A stretch of DNA of 64,000 nt, taken from assembly GCA_019022495.1 (NCBI GenBank), contig JAFEKR010000024.1, positions 62,001 to 126,000 on the forward strand, given 5' to 3'. The translations under genes and the position numbers were made by a program. Positions 33,375-46,405 of the stretch are shown in pieces; the stretch's first letter is position 1; each line of letters opens with the position of its first letter. A model generated the notes under the pieces. The model did no database searches. It was not told the origin of the DNA and saw only the letters and a program-made list of their open reading frames with translations. The stretch comes from Epichloe hybrida (Eukaryota; Ascomycota; Sordariomycetes; Hypocreales; Clavicipitaceae).

Positions 33375-35994
33375 ATGTCGACTCGTTATGGGGGCGCCCC
33401 CCCGATGCGCAACGGCAACGGCAATGGCAACGGCAACGGCTACGCAAACCTCGGCAGAGCTCCCGACGACTACGATCCTTACAAAGATAGCCGCCCGAGA
33501 GACAGAATCGATCGATATGGTTCCCCTTCGCAGACCTCGCGAGGCCCGCCTCCCGTGGTCCGAAATGTGCCCTCGCGAACGCGCATCCCGGACACGAGTG
33601 CCGAGCGTCAAATCACCCAAGTCCTGGAGCATATTCGAGCCGATTGGCCATCAATGTGCGAAAATGAGTCATTGCCCGTACAGCTCGCGCTTCAACTACT
33701 GGACACGAGCTCTGTCGGCCGAGCACATGAGTATCGCAAGTTTCAGGACACGCACCGGTATCTACAAGACTCGCTGAAAAACATTGTTCACGAACACCAT
33801 CAAGGCTTCAACAGTTCTATCGGCACCTTCCACAAAATACAGGGCAGCATCCAGGCATCGCAAAAGCGAGTCCGAGAGCTCAAAGAATCGCTGGCAGGAT
33901 CCAAGGCCAGCTTGTGCTCCACCGATCCCGGGCTCAAGAAGCTGTCCCAGACTTCGCAGGAGTATGACGAGCTTCTGCAGACGTTGAACGAATTGGATGA
34001 CCTGCGCGCCGTGCCTGATCAGCTGGAAGCTCGGATATCGGAAAAGCGCTTCCTGGCCGCGGTTGAAGTTTTGCAAAATGCATTGAGAAAGCTGAGGCGG
34101 CCGGAGCTGGATGGCATCGGAGCCTTGAACGACCTTAGATCATATTTGGCCAACCAGGAAACCGCGCTCATGGACATTCTCGTGGAAGAGCTGCATGAGC
34201 ACTTGTATCTCAAGTCTCCATACTGCCAGGAGCGATGGCAGAGTCTCGCTAAGACGCAGGGGGCCTTTGCTGATGGATGTGGAGACATTAACAGCATCCT
34301 GCCATTTTATGCTGTGTTGGACACTATCGAGCTGGAGAAGGCTGCCGCGGAGGATCCTATGAAGAACCCCGAGGCAGATACCTTCAACTACATTGGGCTG
34401 CTTGTTGAAGCCTTGAACAAGCTGGGTCGACTGCAGAATGCCGTCGAAAACTTGAAGCAGCGACTGCCTGTGGAACTATTCGGTGTGGTCACCGAGACCA
34501 TCAATGAAGTCGATCAGAGACATCCAAGTTCTCTTCGTGGTGCAACGGGCAGGGCGGATGGGATATTCGTGTACAACAACAGAGAAACCCAAATGCGGGC
34601 AGACGTCATCTATGATTTGTTGTGGACACTATATGGAAAGTTTGAGGCCATCGCTGAAGGCCAGCGTGTCTTTCACGAGTTCATCAAGGCTCTCATCCGC
34701 CGCGAGGGAGCTGGGAACAACAGTGCATTGTTGGGCAGTTTCAAAGAGCTCTGGAATTTGTACCAGAACGAAATCCGCTCGCTGCTACATAATTATGTCA
34801 CAACAGACGCAGATGTCTACCAGTTCGATTCGCCGAGTCTTGGCACCAACTTCATCGGAAAGAAGGACGTCATGCGGGAGCACCTGTTCAAATTCGCGGA
34901 AGCGGATGCCAAGTCGGTGGACATGGTTACAGAGTACGATGCTCTAGAGGGGATCATTCAAGCCACTGTCCCCGGCCTGACTAGTGCCTCCCGGAAAGGA
35001 GGCCAAGACTCGAAAAAAGGCCGAGTCGCCGCGGATGGCGGCCTCACAAGGCGGGATGCGGGACAAGGACTCACGGGGGGATCTGGGAAGCAGACTGGTG
35101 GCGCTTACAAGTCACTTGTTGAGCCCAGTGTGTTCAACATGAGTCTCCTTCTTCCGCCCACGCTGACCTTTCTTCAAAGACTCAAGACAATCGTGCCACC
35201 CGGGTCGGATCTGGCTACCAGCACGTTGACGACTTTCCTCGACAACTTCCTTGTCAATGTATTCCAGCCCCAGTTGGACGAAACCCTGATGAAACTGAGC
35301 GATTCCGTGTTTGTGGAAGCCGACTCATTTGCTCAAGACCAGGCATGGGATCAGATTGCACCCAGACCCGTCTTCAAGGGCACCACGCTTTTCTTCCAGA
35401 TTGTCACTGCCTTCTGTAAGATGCTGGGAACCATTCCGCCGGATCAAGCATTGAGTTCACTTATCGTGACGCAGATGGCGCGATACTACGACCGATGCCT
35501 CGATTGGTACAGATCACTGGTGACGAAGACGCAAGAACAAGGAAAAGACGCAAACAACCTACGAGCGGCGGCGCGCTTCTCCATACAGCCTGGTCCGCTC
35601 GAGGAGGTGATGAAGAAGCTGTGGAACGCCAAAGAGGTTGATGTCGAGCTCCTCGATGAGGAGATTCAGGAGCTGATAGAGCATACCGACGAGTCTCGTC
35701 TGGAAATGAACGATATAATCCAAGACCGAGACACCATCTTGTTGCTGTGTCTCCTGCATACGAGTATGAAGTGGCTTGCAGCCAAGACATCCGGTCTGAG
35801 GCACATAACAATGCACGAGACAGATTCTTCAAGACAAGCCGTCTCACGGCAGGCAAACCGGCGATGGACTCTGATGGGCGACCATAGTAAGGCTGCGTCT
35901 GACCAAGGACCTGTCCATCTGCCGTTGACTCAAGAAACGGTGCAGTATGTTGTCCTCTTATTACCCCCCCTCTCTCTCCCCGACCTCTCTCTCT

Positions 35995-36028
<34 letters not shown>

Positions 36029-36739
36029 TTTGGTCCTCCACGCACCAGAATTTATACGCAAGTAATACATCTCTGACTTATTCACAGAAAATTCGACAAC
36101 ATTGTCACTTCGTACGAAGACCTCGCCACCACAGCCCTCCTAACACTACACATGGAAGTTCGCTGCCGAATCGTCTTCTCCCTTCGCAACGCCCTCTCGC
36201 CCGACATAGCCCCGTATCTGCTCGACCAGGAAGTCCGTGAGCCGGACCCTCCCATCCTCAGTCTCAATCACGAGCTCGTCCTCTTCGACGAGACCATCGT
36301 CCGGTCCCTCCGCGACAAGGAGGTCTCCTTCATCCGCACCGGCCTCGGCCGTCTCATCAACAGCTACCTCGTCGTCAATGCCAAGCTCGCTTCCCCCATG
36401 AACGAAAAGGGCTGCGGACGCATGCAGCTCAACATCCTCGTCTTGCAGCAGAACTTGAAAAATGTAGAAGAAGGCGTCGACTTGGCCAGGGCCGCGAACT
36501 ACTACGCCCTGTTCGACAAGGGGCCCGACGCGATTGTCGAAAAGGCCAAGGGGGACAGGGGCAGGAAGCATGAGGATGGGCCGGCCGTCGACGTGTTCAC
36601 ATATGAGGAGCTCAAGGCGTTGATGGGACTATGCTTCAGTGAGCCCATGGCCGACAGGGAGCGCGGCATAGCCAGTTCGGCGAGGAGGAGGATGGAGGAT
36701 AGGTTGCTGAAGTTGAGTGAGCACATGGGGCAGTCTTGA
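33375..36739 (+). CDS. SEC8: exocyst complex component Sec8, 1073 aa
   Basis: Subunit of the exocyst, which tethers secretory vesicles at growing tips and septa. Exons 33375-35944 and 36088-36739; the join CA|A restores TVQKFDNIV. A Gly/Asn-rich N-terminus (NGNGNGNGNGYANLG, coded by a GGCAAC repeat) precedes the coiled-coil Sec8 N-terminal domain (SAERQITQVLEHIRADWPSM ... FQDTHRYLQDSLKNIVHEHHQGFNSSIGTFHKIQ). This is followed by long helical repeats, a Gly-rich linker near residues 540-575 and the C-terminal CorEx-type helices (YYALFDKGPDAIVEKA). The 143-bp intron holds a run of about 30 T. Length agrees with fungal Sec8 (about 1000-1100 aa). Confidence 0.93.
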
Positions 36740-37953
36740 TGGGTCAAAGAGATGTATGTGTTTGATGATGCATCTGCGCATCTGGTGGTTTTGTACGATG
36801 GCGTAGAATGAGTACAAACGAGGGGACATTTTTCCACCGGTGTGAGATGAAATTTTTTTTTGATTTTTTTTCTTTTCGTTTACGATATATCGACGCCATG
36901 CCAGCAACTCAATTGAACTCGTATCAGCGCTGGACGTCTACGAAAACACCATGTGAAGGCTTTGGGGCAATGCGAGTGAGTGGTGACGTTGATGGGCTGC
37001 GCTTCACAATGTCGGTGGCCATGTCGTGACGCTGTGATGGGGACGCGTGTGATTGACGTGATTTCTCGGCTCGGCCTGTCCTGACGGTGATGGCTGTCGG
37101 GCAGGCTCTGAAGCCATCATCGCGGGTGGTCTGCCGATAAGGCGAAACAGAATGCGGTGGCCCGGTGGGTGCCGGGGCAGAGGAAGAAGGAAGGTTGACT
37201 GAATTTGGTACGGGTTGGTACGGGTTGTTCCGGGTTGTTCCGAACGGGCCAGAGCGGCCAGGAATCCCAGGATAGGGAAAGTACATGTACAATAGGAAAA
37301 GGATGGGGTCGGGTTGAAAGTGGAGACGGCGGTCTGGTTGTGCCATTTCATCCGTGAATACGGAACACGGCTGTTGGACGCTGGACGGGTGGGTTCTGGG
37401 TTCTGGGTCAACATACTGTACGGATTACACCCTCAACACTGAGTCAACAGACACCCGCCCCACTGTACACATGCGCCACAACCTCCAATCCTGCGCGGTT
37501 TCCCCCCTGATCAGCGAGAGCCAACTCCTTCAACCACGCCGCCAATTCATTCACTGCAATCTGCAATCTGGGCTGCCCGTCCCGTCCTTTTCTTTCCTTC
37601 GTTCGGCACTTTCCTCCTATAACCGCCCGACGCGTTTCCTTTACTTTCTTTCCCCGTCATCGTGTCGCCTTCGTCCGCCCGCCACGGTCCTCGTTCCGCT
37701 ACTCCTCCCCGTCGCCAACAGCCACGGCCAGACGCCCCAAAAACCTCGCATCCAAGTGATTGATTGCCAAGCGATTGCCAAGTGGTCGCGGGACACTGCA
37801 ATCAGGGGGGCCATCACCATCCGATATCATCCCCATACCGCACACGAGATACACCAGACGAGGCGCTCACCTCTCGACACTGACGTGCTCCGTCTCCGAC
37901 ATTGCTGAAAAGAACGTGGCCGCTGGCCTGTCTGTCAACTTAACTTGTCCACC
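36740..37953. other. intergenic / Smi1 upstream region
   Basis: Contains GGTACGGGTT/GTTCCGGGTT repeats at 37207-37243 and a pyrimidine-rich tract of several hundred bases (37560-37720), typical of fungal promoters and long leaders. No gene is seen. Confidence 0.4.
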
Positions 37954-39756
37954 ATGGCGAACCCGTAAGTCTTTGCGTCAACATCCCATCCCCATTCCAT
38001 CCCTTCTTCCATCATGCCCAGCTCCGTCCGCCCGCGCCCGCGCCCGCGACCCAGTTCGACCTGCTCCATCTCTATCCCACTGACTCTCGAGAGCAGTTTT
38101 AGTGCTGCCCTCCGCTCTTTCTGGCATACCATGACAAGTAACGATCGACGTAAGTCCTCGCTCGCTCGTTCGCTTCGAACGTTCCCTTCACCACAATTCC
38201 CACACCTGTCCGAGATGTAGACTCTAAATCACCCGACTCTGGCAGACTCGTCATTCGATTCACCGCAACGCACCGGCCGTCATGTGCCCTTGCATAATAG
38301 TCGCGACGGCATCTTAACAGGCGTCGCCACTGCATCCGACTCTCGCGCCGACATCAGCTCTCCTTATTCAGACGAAGGCGGTCGTGGCTCACCTACTCGA
38401 AACGGCCATCAAAGCCCCATTGCCAGAGGGTACTCGCCCGGCATGCGCTCTCAGTCGGCTCAGGGGGGCGACGGGTTCGAGGTTCAGAGCCCCGGTGACG
38501 TCCCCATGCAGCCTTTCCAAAACGGTCTCCCGCCGGCACCTCCTGTTCGATACTCGTGGCAACGCATTGACTCATGGGCCGAGGAAAACTATCCCGAGTT
38601 GTGGGATCAATTGGGCGAAGGCGCTACCGTCAACGACCTGAACGACCTCGAGCACCAACTCGATTGCTCCCTGCCCCAGGATGTCCGCGAGTCACTCATG
38701 GTACATGATGGTCAAGAGCGCGGGGGACGACCTACGGGCATTATTTTCGGCTCAATGTTGATGGATTGCGAAGAAATCGCCCAGGAATGGGAAACGTGGC
38801 GAAGGGTAAATGAGCAATATCTTTTGGAAACCACCACTGCCAAGCCAACCACGCCTTCGAAAGCCTTTGGAGGCAGCGGCGAAGCATCTTCGTCGAAGCA
38901 GCCACCGCCACCTCCTCGACCTTCGTCCTCGTCCTCCGCCGGTGACGGCGAATGGCGCCAAACTCTTCTAGCCCGCCAGGGCTCAGTACCGCCGAACAGT
39001 GTGCAGAAAGCATATGCTCACGCCGGATGGATCCCCCTGGTCCGCGACTGGGGTGGCAACAACTTGGCCGTCGACTTGGCCCCTGGGCCCAACGGTCGCT
39101 GGGGCCAAATCATTCTTTTCGGCCGAGACTACGACACGAAATACGTCGTGGCCCGCTCTTGGGGTGCCTTCCTCGCTCTGGTGGCCGATGATCTCAACAG
39201 CGGGAAATGGTTTGTGGAAGAGGATAGCGGCGAACTCAAGCTGCGAGAATTCAGGGATGCGCGAGTGGAACCGGCTTATTTCAATATCCTGCGGTGGAGG
39301 ATGGACCAGAAACACGGGCGCCGGCCACCCAACAACAAGCGACAGTCCATGGCTGCCGGCAAGGCCCCTTCCCCTCGCGGCTCCCGCTCCGCCTCTCCCT
39401 ACGGCAGCCCCGTGGAACCCAGTGGTGATGTCAGGGGTCGATCGTTGCAACGGTTGAATGGGTCGTCACCACTGGCGAGCCCCATGCGAGCCGCGGGATA
39501 CGGCAAGGTCCCTCTGGGTAGAGTCACGGAGGAAACCGCCATTCCCGGCATTCCGGGCGCCACCATTGAGCCCAGCAAGCTGGTCGAGGTCGAGACGCCA
39601 CGACAGAGTGAGGAGGCAAGAAACGGGCTCCGAATCTCAACCTTGGCCCGATCAGAGTCTGACTTGCTCAAGGACAAGGAAAATGAGAATCCGGCTAAAA
39701 TGAATGGGAAGACTGCCACAGTGGAGGACGATGCAATGAAGACGATTGAGATTTGA
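37954..39756 (+). CDS. KNR4-like: Smi1/Knr4 cell-wall integrity regulator, 524 aa
   Basis: Exons 37954-37964 (11 nt), 38097-38149 (53 nt), 38246-39756; the joins give MANPFSAALRSFWHTMTSNDRHSSFDSP, the conserved fungal N-terminus. The SMI1_KNR4 domain runs from about residue 110 to 310: YSWQRIDSWAEENYPELWDQLGEG, LNDLEHQLDCSLPQDVRESLMVHDGQ, GIIFGSMLMDCEEIAQEWETW, WIPLVRDWGGNNLAVDLAPGP and WGQIILFGRDYDTKYVVARSWGAFL. The flanks are Ser/Pro-rich and disordered. In yeast Knr4 links the Slt2 MAP kinase and calcineurin pathways to glucan/chitin synthesis at growth sites. The 490-aa frame from 38284 omits the two tiny first exons. Confidence 0.92.
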
Positions 39757-41758
39757 GAAACACAAGACAAGTTCTGGAAGAGTTGCAGACGCTCGTTGTC
39801 AAAATGAGCAGCAAAGGACGAAAAGGACGACGGCACGACTTATCATTTTCTTTCCTCCCCCATTGACGCATCCGCCTTTGGCAGCATCTACACGCTTGAT
39901 CTTGATGAGTGGTATGGTGGATGCCGAGATGTTCTTTTTTTTTTTTTTTTTCAACAACACATGGATACATAGATTTCGGCGTTTATGGCATTGAGCAACC
40001 GCAGAGTGGCTGGCTGGCTGATTGTTTCGTATCGACTCTTTGACTGGAGTCAAGTCTTGCAGGATTTTGTGGTGCGCCGGAATTCGGAGCCCACATGACA
40101 GGATTGCAGGCACGAGCAACACGCCAGCATTTGGTACCGACTCAAGTAATCCTGGATGACTTGATGACGGGTGACGAGCTGGTTGATGTCCCTCGTGCCC
40201 AACTGGCTGGCCGTAATGCACCACGATTGGTCTCGACAGCCAAAGCATGGACTGAAATGTATTTTAACAAGTTATTTCTCTTAGTCTGGTGGTGCGTGGG
40301 TGTACAGAATACATTGATTGGGGGAATCGACACGATGTCTTGATCCTTTTTGCTTGCAACGCTGCGTCTGGCGTGAACAGAACATGTCGCTACATTTTTT
40401 TCCCACTTGTATTCGTCATTCTCTACTCTAGTAGACTCTAGTTTGTCTTTCTCCGGGCGGGTACATCTACGTTGACAAGTCGTTTCTCGTTTGACCAGCG
40501 TCGACGGGTATTGTTGTCATCCTGCCAGACAAATCCGTACCTGCTGCGGGAGAAGTTGCGCACAGAATGGCGTCTGGCGGGGATACTTGATTCTAACCAA
40601 TGCCCGTCATGATTTCTGATGGCGGCGCAGGCGTTAAATTTGACCAAACGCCTGTTTTTTTTAAAGAGGCTCGACTTGCGAAGCCTTGAAATCTCACGGC
40701 ACGTCGGCGCCAGGACTTGTGGTGGCGGGGGGGAGGGAGCCAGGGTAACTGCTCAGCAGTCATGACTTTTTCCTTGTTCAGAGGACTGCTGACCTGAAGC
40801 AAGGTGGCCTTCATCGCAGGCCGGAGTTGGTCGGGTGTGCTTGCTTGTTGCTTTCCATTATTATTGATGGTGCTACGCGCCGCCCCGCGCCCCGCGCCCC
40901 GCCTTCTTTGCGGCAGACGGGGTTCGGGTTCGTTGAGGGCAAGGCGTGGGTGGGGCTCCACTGCGTGAGCTCGTTTATGTACATAAGTTGGCCTCCCCCT
41001 CAGAACCCAAGTTGGCGCCGTCATGCATGCATCTTGGCTCGGCGGGACGGGCCGCAATGTCCGATCTCAGATGACGACGGAAGTGCATGCACGCACTACG
41101 GACTGCGGACGGCGACGATGATTGCCGCGGCCGGAATGACAGAATTGCGCCGAGATGGGGGTTAGAGACGGAAAGGTGTTGAGATTATGTGGCTTCATTT
41201 TTTTTTTTTTTTTTTTACCTAAACCTGGCGGTCGGTCGTCCGGTGGAACAGGATGGTTTCAAGTATTGTGTCCCCGTTCCAAGCAAACGCACCTGGTCCT
41301 ACCTCGAGATTCCAAAATCCAGACCGACCAACTACCCGGACCCGCCGGTGTCCGCTTGCCAATGCTCTGCTTTTCAGAGTTGGGTCGCCTTTGTTCCTTT
41401 CCCGTGAGGGCTGCGAGGAAAAGATAATGCATTCTGGTCTCTCCCTGTGTGCGTTGTGCAAGAGTCATTGGACGATGATACATCACAGTCACCAAAGCAT
41501 CCAAAATGATTGAACGTCGATGAGAGAGAGCGCGGAATATAAAGTCTCTCTGTTGTCCAAGGTGGTACCCTAGCGTTTGACCTACGTCGATGCAAAACAT
41601 GTCCACCCATAGCTTCATGAATAAGAAAGGAAAGAAGAATGTACAGTTAAATTTGATCCCCTTGAGCGCCAGCAGTCCCTCACATTCGCCAAGCTCTTAC
41701 ACGCCCGAATACAAGAGATGGCGCGAGCTCTCGCCCTGATTTATGGGCGGCATGTTCT
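39757..41758. other. intergenic, 2.0 kb
   Basis: Between the Smi1 gene and the oxygenase gene (convergent). Contains poly-T runs at about 39935-39950 and 41199-41216. Only short overlapping ORFs; no family recognised. Confidence 0.4.
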
Positions 41759-42997
41759 TTAGGCGGCAAACCGTATGGCGCGGCGGGGAGTTCGCTTTTG
41801 CTTGGCGGCCACCTTGAGTTGACTGGCTTGACCAGGGGTGCAGGAAGTGCCAGGAGCAACAGGCTGGGCCGCAGACCACATGCCGCTTGCACAACGCTGG
41901 AAGGTTGTTCCGCCAATGCAATTCCACGAACCCTCTGATGAGCAAGCCGTGCCAGCAGAGAAGCCCCCAGATGGGCTGCTTCCGCTATCGGGACCATTGG
42001 AAGGGGCAGGGCTGCTTCCATTAACAGCGGTTGGCTTGGCAATGCTGGCAGATGTAACAAACACAATCTTCTGAGATTGCGTCTGCGCTGGCCCAGTCTG
42101 CTGAGGTTGCGTCTGCGCTGGCTCACTTGGCTGGCTTTGAACGAAAACTCCACCGGGGACCGAGGTTTTGCAAGAGTCTTTTGGAGCATCAGGAAGAGGA
42201 GCAGTTGTTGGCTCGGGAGCTGGAGCATGGGTTGTTGGCTCAGATGGTGGTGAGACGGGGCCAGAGATGGAGGAGGCAGGATTGCCACTGCCACTGCCAC
42301 TGCCACCACCGTTGCCAGCCTGGCAACCTCCAGTTGGGGCAGCAGCATCACCGGCAACCCCAAAGTTATCAACATCCTTGCCTGGGTTGGGGAATTTCAC
42401 GTCTTTGCTGTCGACGGTCCCGCAACCGTTACCGACGTTGGCGACGAACATGTCGGGCAGGCCATCCACAAAGCTCTGAGAACCGCCGGAGCCAGTGACA
42501 GTGAGCGGGGCGCAGTTCATGTACATTTCTCGGTTTCCGATCCTGTTGAACCAAGTCCAGGCGAGGGTGTAGTTTCCGGAAGCGAGCTCTTTGGGAATGG
42601 TGAAGTCATAGGTAAAAGGGCTCTTGGCATCTGCATTATCTCCCGCGTTGCCGGGCGTATTCTTCGCGGGGCAGCCGCCCTCGATGGACTTTATCACCTT
42701 CCATGCTGACTTCTTCGTAGGTTGTACATCGGTCGTCACCGAGACCTGGCAAGAACCTCCTCCATGGACAGCTTGACCGATGAATTCGAGCTTCTGGGTG
42801 CTCCCTTGAGCGTATACGTTGCTGGCATCGGGAGCATAAGCATATGCGCCGCCGAATTTGCAGGGAAAGTTGGATCCACTTGCTTCAAGGGGACCGTTGT
42901 TGAGTTTGGCCTGGTTGAAAGGAACGGGGTTGGCCATCTTCATGTGGGCACTGGCAAGAGTGGCCAGGCCGGTGAGTGCAAAAGTCTTGGTATACAT
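41759..42997 (-). CDS. AA11 lytic polysaccharide monooxygenase with X278-like C-terminal module, 412 aa
   Basis: Secreted copper oxygenase; the AA11 family cleaves chitin oxidatively. Single coding exon. Signal peptide residues 1-17 (MYTKTFALTGLATLASA) leaves His18 as the mature N-terminus, first half of the copper histidine brace; His78 (QAVHGGGSC) is the second, and Tyr159 (NREMYMNCAP) is a candidate axial residue. Disulfide cysteines and WKVIKSIEGGCP and SGNYTLAWTWFNR match AA11. A Pro/Ser/Thr/Gln linker (about 225-345) includes two PAQTQ(P/S)Q repeats, then a Cys-rich module, ACSSEGSWNCIGGTTFQRC, of the X278 type often found on AA11 proteins. A GTAAGT donor at 43391 and GTGTAG acceptor at 43163 suggest an intron in the 5' UTR. 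Likely role: own-wall remodelling or degrading chitin of insects, nematodes or other fungi. Confidence 0.9.
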   Translation of the reverse strand: MYTKTFALTGLATLASAHMKMANPVPFNQAKLNNGPLEASGSNFPCKFGGAYAYAPDASNVYAQGSTQKLEFIGQAVHGGGSCQVSVTTDVQPTKKSAWKVIKSIEGGCPAKNTPGNAGDNADAKSPFTYDFTIPKELASGNYTLAWTWFNRIGNREMYMNCAPLTVTGSGGSQSFVDGLPDMFVANVGNGCGTVDSKDVKFPNPGKDVDNFGVAGDAAAPTGGCQAGNGGGSGSGSGNPASSISGPVSPPSEPTTHAPAPEPTTAPLPDAPKDSCKTSVPGGVFVQSQPSEPAQTQPQQTGPAQTQSQKIVFVTSASIAKPTAVNGSSPAPSNGPDSGSSPSGGFSAGTACSSEGSWNCIGGTTFQRCASGMWSAAQPVAPGTSCTPGQASQLKVAAKQKRTPRRAIRFAA

Positions 42998-44469
42998 TTT
43001 CTTTGTTGGGAGAAGAGAAAAAAAGGGAATGAAAGTGTGAATCCACGCGTGCCAGACGGAAGATTCGAAGGTTGGTTATTGCAAGAATGAGGGCAGTGCC
43101 GTCGAGAATAGATCTGATCGAGCAAGCTGTATTGAGACAGCGTCTTTCAAAGAAGGAGTGAGCTACACAATATAGCATGATTAGTCTACAGCACTTGCAA
43201 GGTTGACAAAAGCCAATCAATTTCATCAAGATGAAAGCAAAACGACAGGAGTCGAGCTGTGGCATTTTTTTCTTTTTTGTGGTGGCGGGGGGTACAGCAT
43301 CGCGAACGTAGGCATATTTGCCACGACCAACAAAGCCCGGGAGGAATGTTTGCTCGACCGGGAAATGACTTGTCCTAGGAGAGGTACTTACAAGAATGAA
43401 AGTGCGAGCTCGTGACACGAGATGGTGGCGAGCAAGGCGGCCTACTTCAAACTTCTAAACCAGAGAAGTTGAAGAGAAGCAAATGGAAGCAAACAAGGTC
43501 TAGCCTTGGCAAAGATGGAATAAAAGAGGGGTGGTGAAAAGGGAGTGTATATTGTCTCGACGACAAAACCCACCGTTGAAGAAAAGAACCAGAAAGACTG
43601 AAACTTTCTGAGAATGGAGAGAGGGTCATGAGCGCCGGTCGGGGATCGGGATACAGACCCGTCTTATATAAAAGCGGCTGTGCGTCGAGAGAAAAAGATG
43701 CATGGATGAGACGAGGGGGGTGCGGTTCAGCTGTGAACGTGAACAGAATACGATGGCGCATTCTTGGCCAGTCGATCATGGCCAAGACGTTGGGCGGGTC
43801 GAGCTGTGAGCCTGTGAGTTGTGAAGCACGGTCGATCTGTCGGGGGTCACGTCACGCCGGCCGGGTTGAAGGGATGAAATTGACGACGGGATCATTGATA
43901 GGAGGACGAAGGGGACCCTGCGAGATGGGATCGCCCCATCCGATCCACCCCCCCCCCCTCCCCAGAAGCGGTGGGGGGCGTGCGGCTCCCATGGCGGAAA
44001 GAACAAAACATTGTCGGCCGATGGGCTCTGCGCCAGGAACAAGGCATGGAGCAAACAAACACCGTCCGTAGCACGCAAATTCAGTGGTGATCAGTGGTGA
44101 AGTGAACGAGTCATTGTTCCTGTTCCTGTTCCTGTACCTGTACCTGCTGTCGACGGCATCGGATCACCGTCTGTCAGATGGCAGAGAGCACGCCCACCAG
44201 TCGGGCGAGGCAAAATCGTCGCATCGCGTTCCTGCATCAAGTTGCCACGTCCCAGAGAGGAAAAAGACAGCGGACGTTCAAGTCCCCCCAACAAGCGAAC
44301 AAAGCCCAGGGCAGAGTTTTGTTTGGCCGCCTCCAACAAGTTAGCGTTGCACCCGTCGGCCTACATACATAGTCAGGCGGCTCCCAGCCAGCCAGTCCGC
44401 TAGCTGTCTGCCAGTCCGTCAGCTGTCTGCCAGTCCGCCAGCTGTCCGCCAGCTGCGTGGGGTGGCTGA

Positions 44470-44504
<35 letters not shown>

Positions 44505-46405
44505 AGACAGCCAGCCACACGATCGCCAAGTCGGGCGGCCAATTCCAGGGGCAGCGCGGGGCTTTTGAGCCGCCGTTCCCACACCATCGGGTTGTAGTGG
44601 TTGGACACCAAGTGACTCAGTGAGCCATCATTTGTTTCTGTGGCTGCATCTTTCACAGCATCAAGCTTGCGTCGCTTCACTGTGTCATGCAAACAGGAAC
44701 AGAAGCAAGGAAACAGCCGCGTGTCCACTGTCGACAATCAGAAAGGATCGCGGGCTCGAACAATCATGCTCTCTCTGCATACGGTGTCGTGGCGCACGAG
44801 CGTCTACGACTGAAATCCAAAGAGGGGCTCGCAGATACCAGATGATGCACCTCGAGGAACCCATCATATCATCATCAGGTCACACACGGCACTACTACCG
44901 AGTTACTTTTTCTTCAGATTGTTGTGAGCAAGTCGTCACCGACGTTGACTCTTGATTTGACACCGAACTGACACACGAGGCAGCCAAGAACCCCCTCCCT
45001 GCCGTCGGGCAAACGGACTTTGGCATACTCTGGTATCACCCAGCCGTCACCATAGGATTGTCTTCCCCAACATGAGTGAATCCTGCTTTCGCGCACATCG
45101 CATCGAATATCGAATATACTAGTTATGCAGGGGTCACGAGAGCCTTTGCCAATTCAAACCCAGTCAATTGTTCAATCCCTGCTCAAGGTGGTCTGTGCAT
45201 TCACAGTCAAAGGGACCGGGGGACACACGAGTGGGGGGGGCCTCGCGACCAGGCGCTTTCGTGAAACCAGGCCAAAGTTTCAAGTCGAGTCTTTCCCCGA
45301 TCAAGTTTCCTTTTTCGAGCCGTGTCCATTCGCATCTCCTAGAGCCGCATTCTCAAGGATATTCAGTGGTGTGGTGTCCGCATATCAATCATGTGCCATG
45401 TGCGAGCCCTTGTCTCCCTGTCTCCTTCCAGAGAAACGGAACATTTGTAATTCCGCACTGCAACATCACATCTTTGCATTTGGACAGTTCCGTGAGCACG
45501 TCTTGTTTTATGTGGTCGCGCACGCGGCGTGAGACCAGACCTTGTGTGTGCGCGTAGCTTGATAGGCAGCCAAAAGCAGGTAACTAACCGCTGGTCGGAT
45601 CGAAGCGGCGAGTGAGCAGGCGAGGACGGGTCAGACACATCAGACGGCCAACGTGTTGAACAGGAGTTGAAAATTGAAAACCGAACCTATCGTGATCAGA
45701 AATGTGTGTACGACTGGGGCTCTCAGACATACACCGGATGAAAAATGACCCTGTGTCTGATCTTTTTCTTCCACGTTCACGTCCCCCGAGACCGCGTAGG
45801 TCCAGTGTCTTGAACAAACTGATTCGTGTCTACATCCCGAATACATGGAGCGGAGCACATGGACACTTTTTGGAGATTCGTACCATTCATTTGAAGCCAA
45901 AATAGGGTGCCGGTGGAATATTCGAGGCTCTCTTTTGCCATGGGCGTCGATTATTTCGCTTGCTGGGATCTTGTACTGATCAAACGACCATATAGAAGAC
46001 CCCTAGCCAGGTCCGTCGCATGACTAATCCTCCCGCCAAAACACCAAATCCAGTGGATGACGAATATATCTTGATAAATCGAAATTCTCTGTCTAGGCGA
46101 GACATTCCACCCTGCTGTCCCTTTTTGTGGGAAGAGCGGACAAGTTCATGAACAAGCAGCTAAATTCGCCAATCGTGGAAATCCTCTTGTATCTTTTTCT
46201 GGTAGCCTTCTGGTCATCCCCTTCATCATGGTGCATGCTACAATGAGCCATCTATTCTGCCGCACCCCGATTCTTTGCATCTTAGTAAGCAGCGCTCAGT
46301 GATTGCGACACGATGAGACAAGTCCAAGCCAGCATCGCATTCCTCACCACCAGCTCCGATACGATCTCTATCAAACTTCAGTGTTTATTTGCTGCTCCGT
46401 CATTT
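42998..46405. other. intergenic, 3.4 kb
   Basis: Begins with the oxygenase upstream region, with a TATATAAAA box at about 43667-43676 that can be read on either strand. Repeats occur at 44391-44510. The rest holds only short ORFs with no recognisable domain, and I see no gene. Confidence 0.4.
44391..44510. repeat. 19-bp and 6-bp tandem repeats side by side
   Basis: Three units of GCCAGTCCGCTAGCTGTCT with variants (44391-44447), then a (GACAGG)n hexamer run at about 44469-44510. Confidence 0.8.
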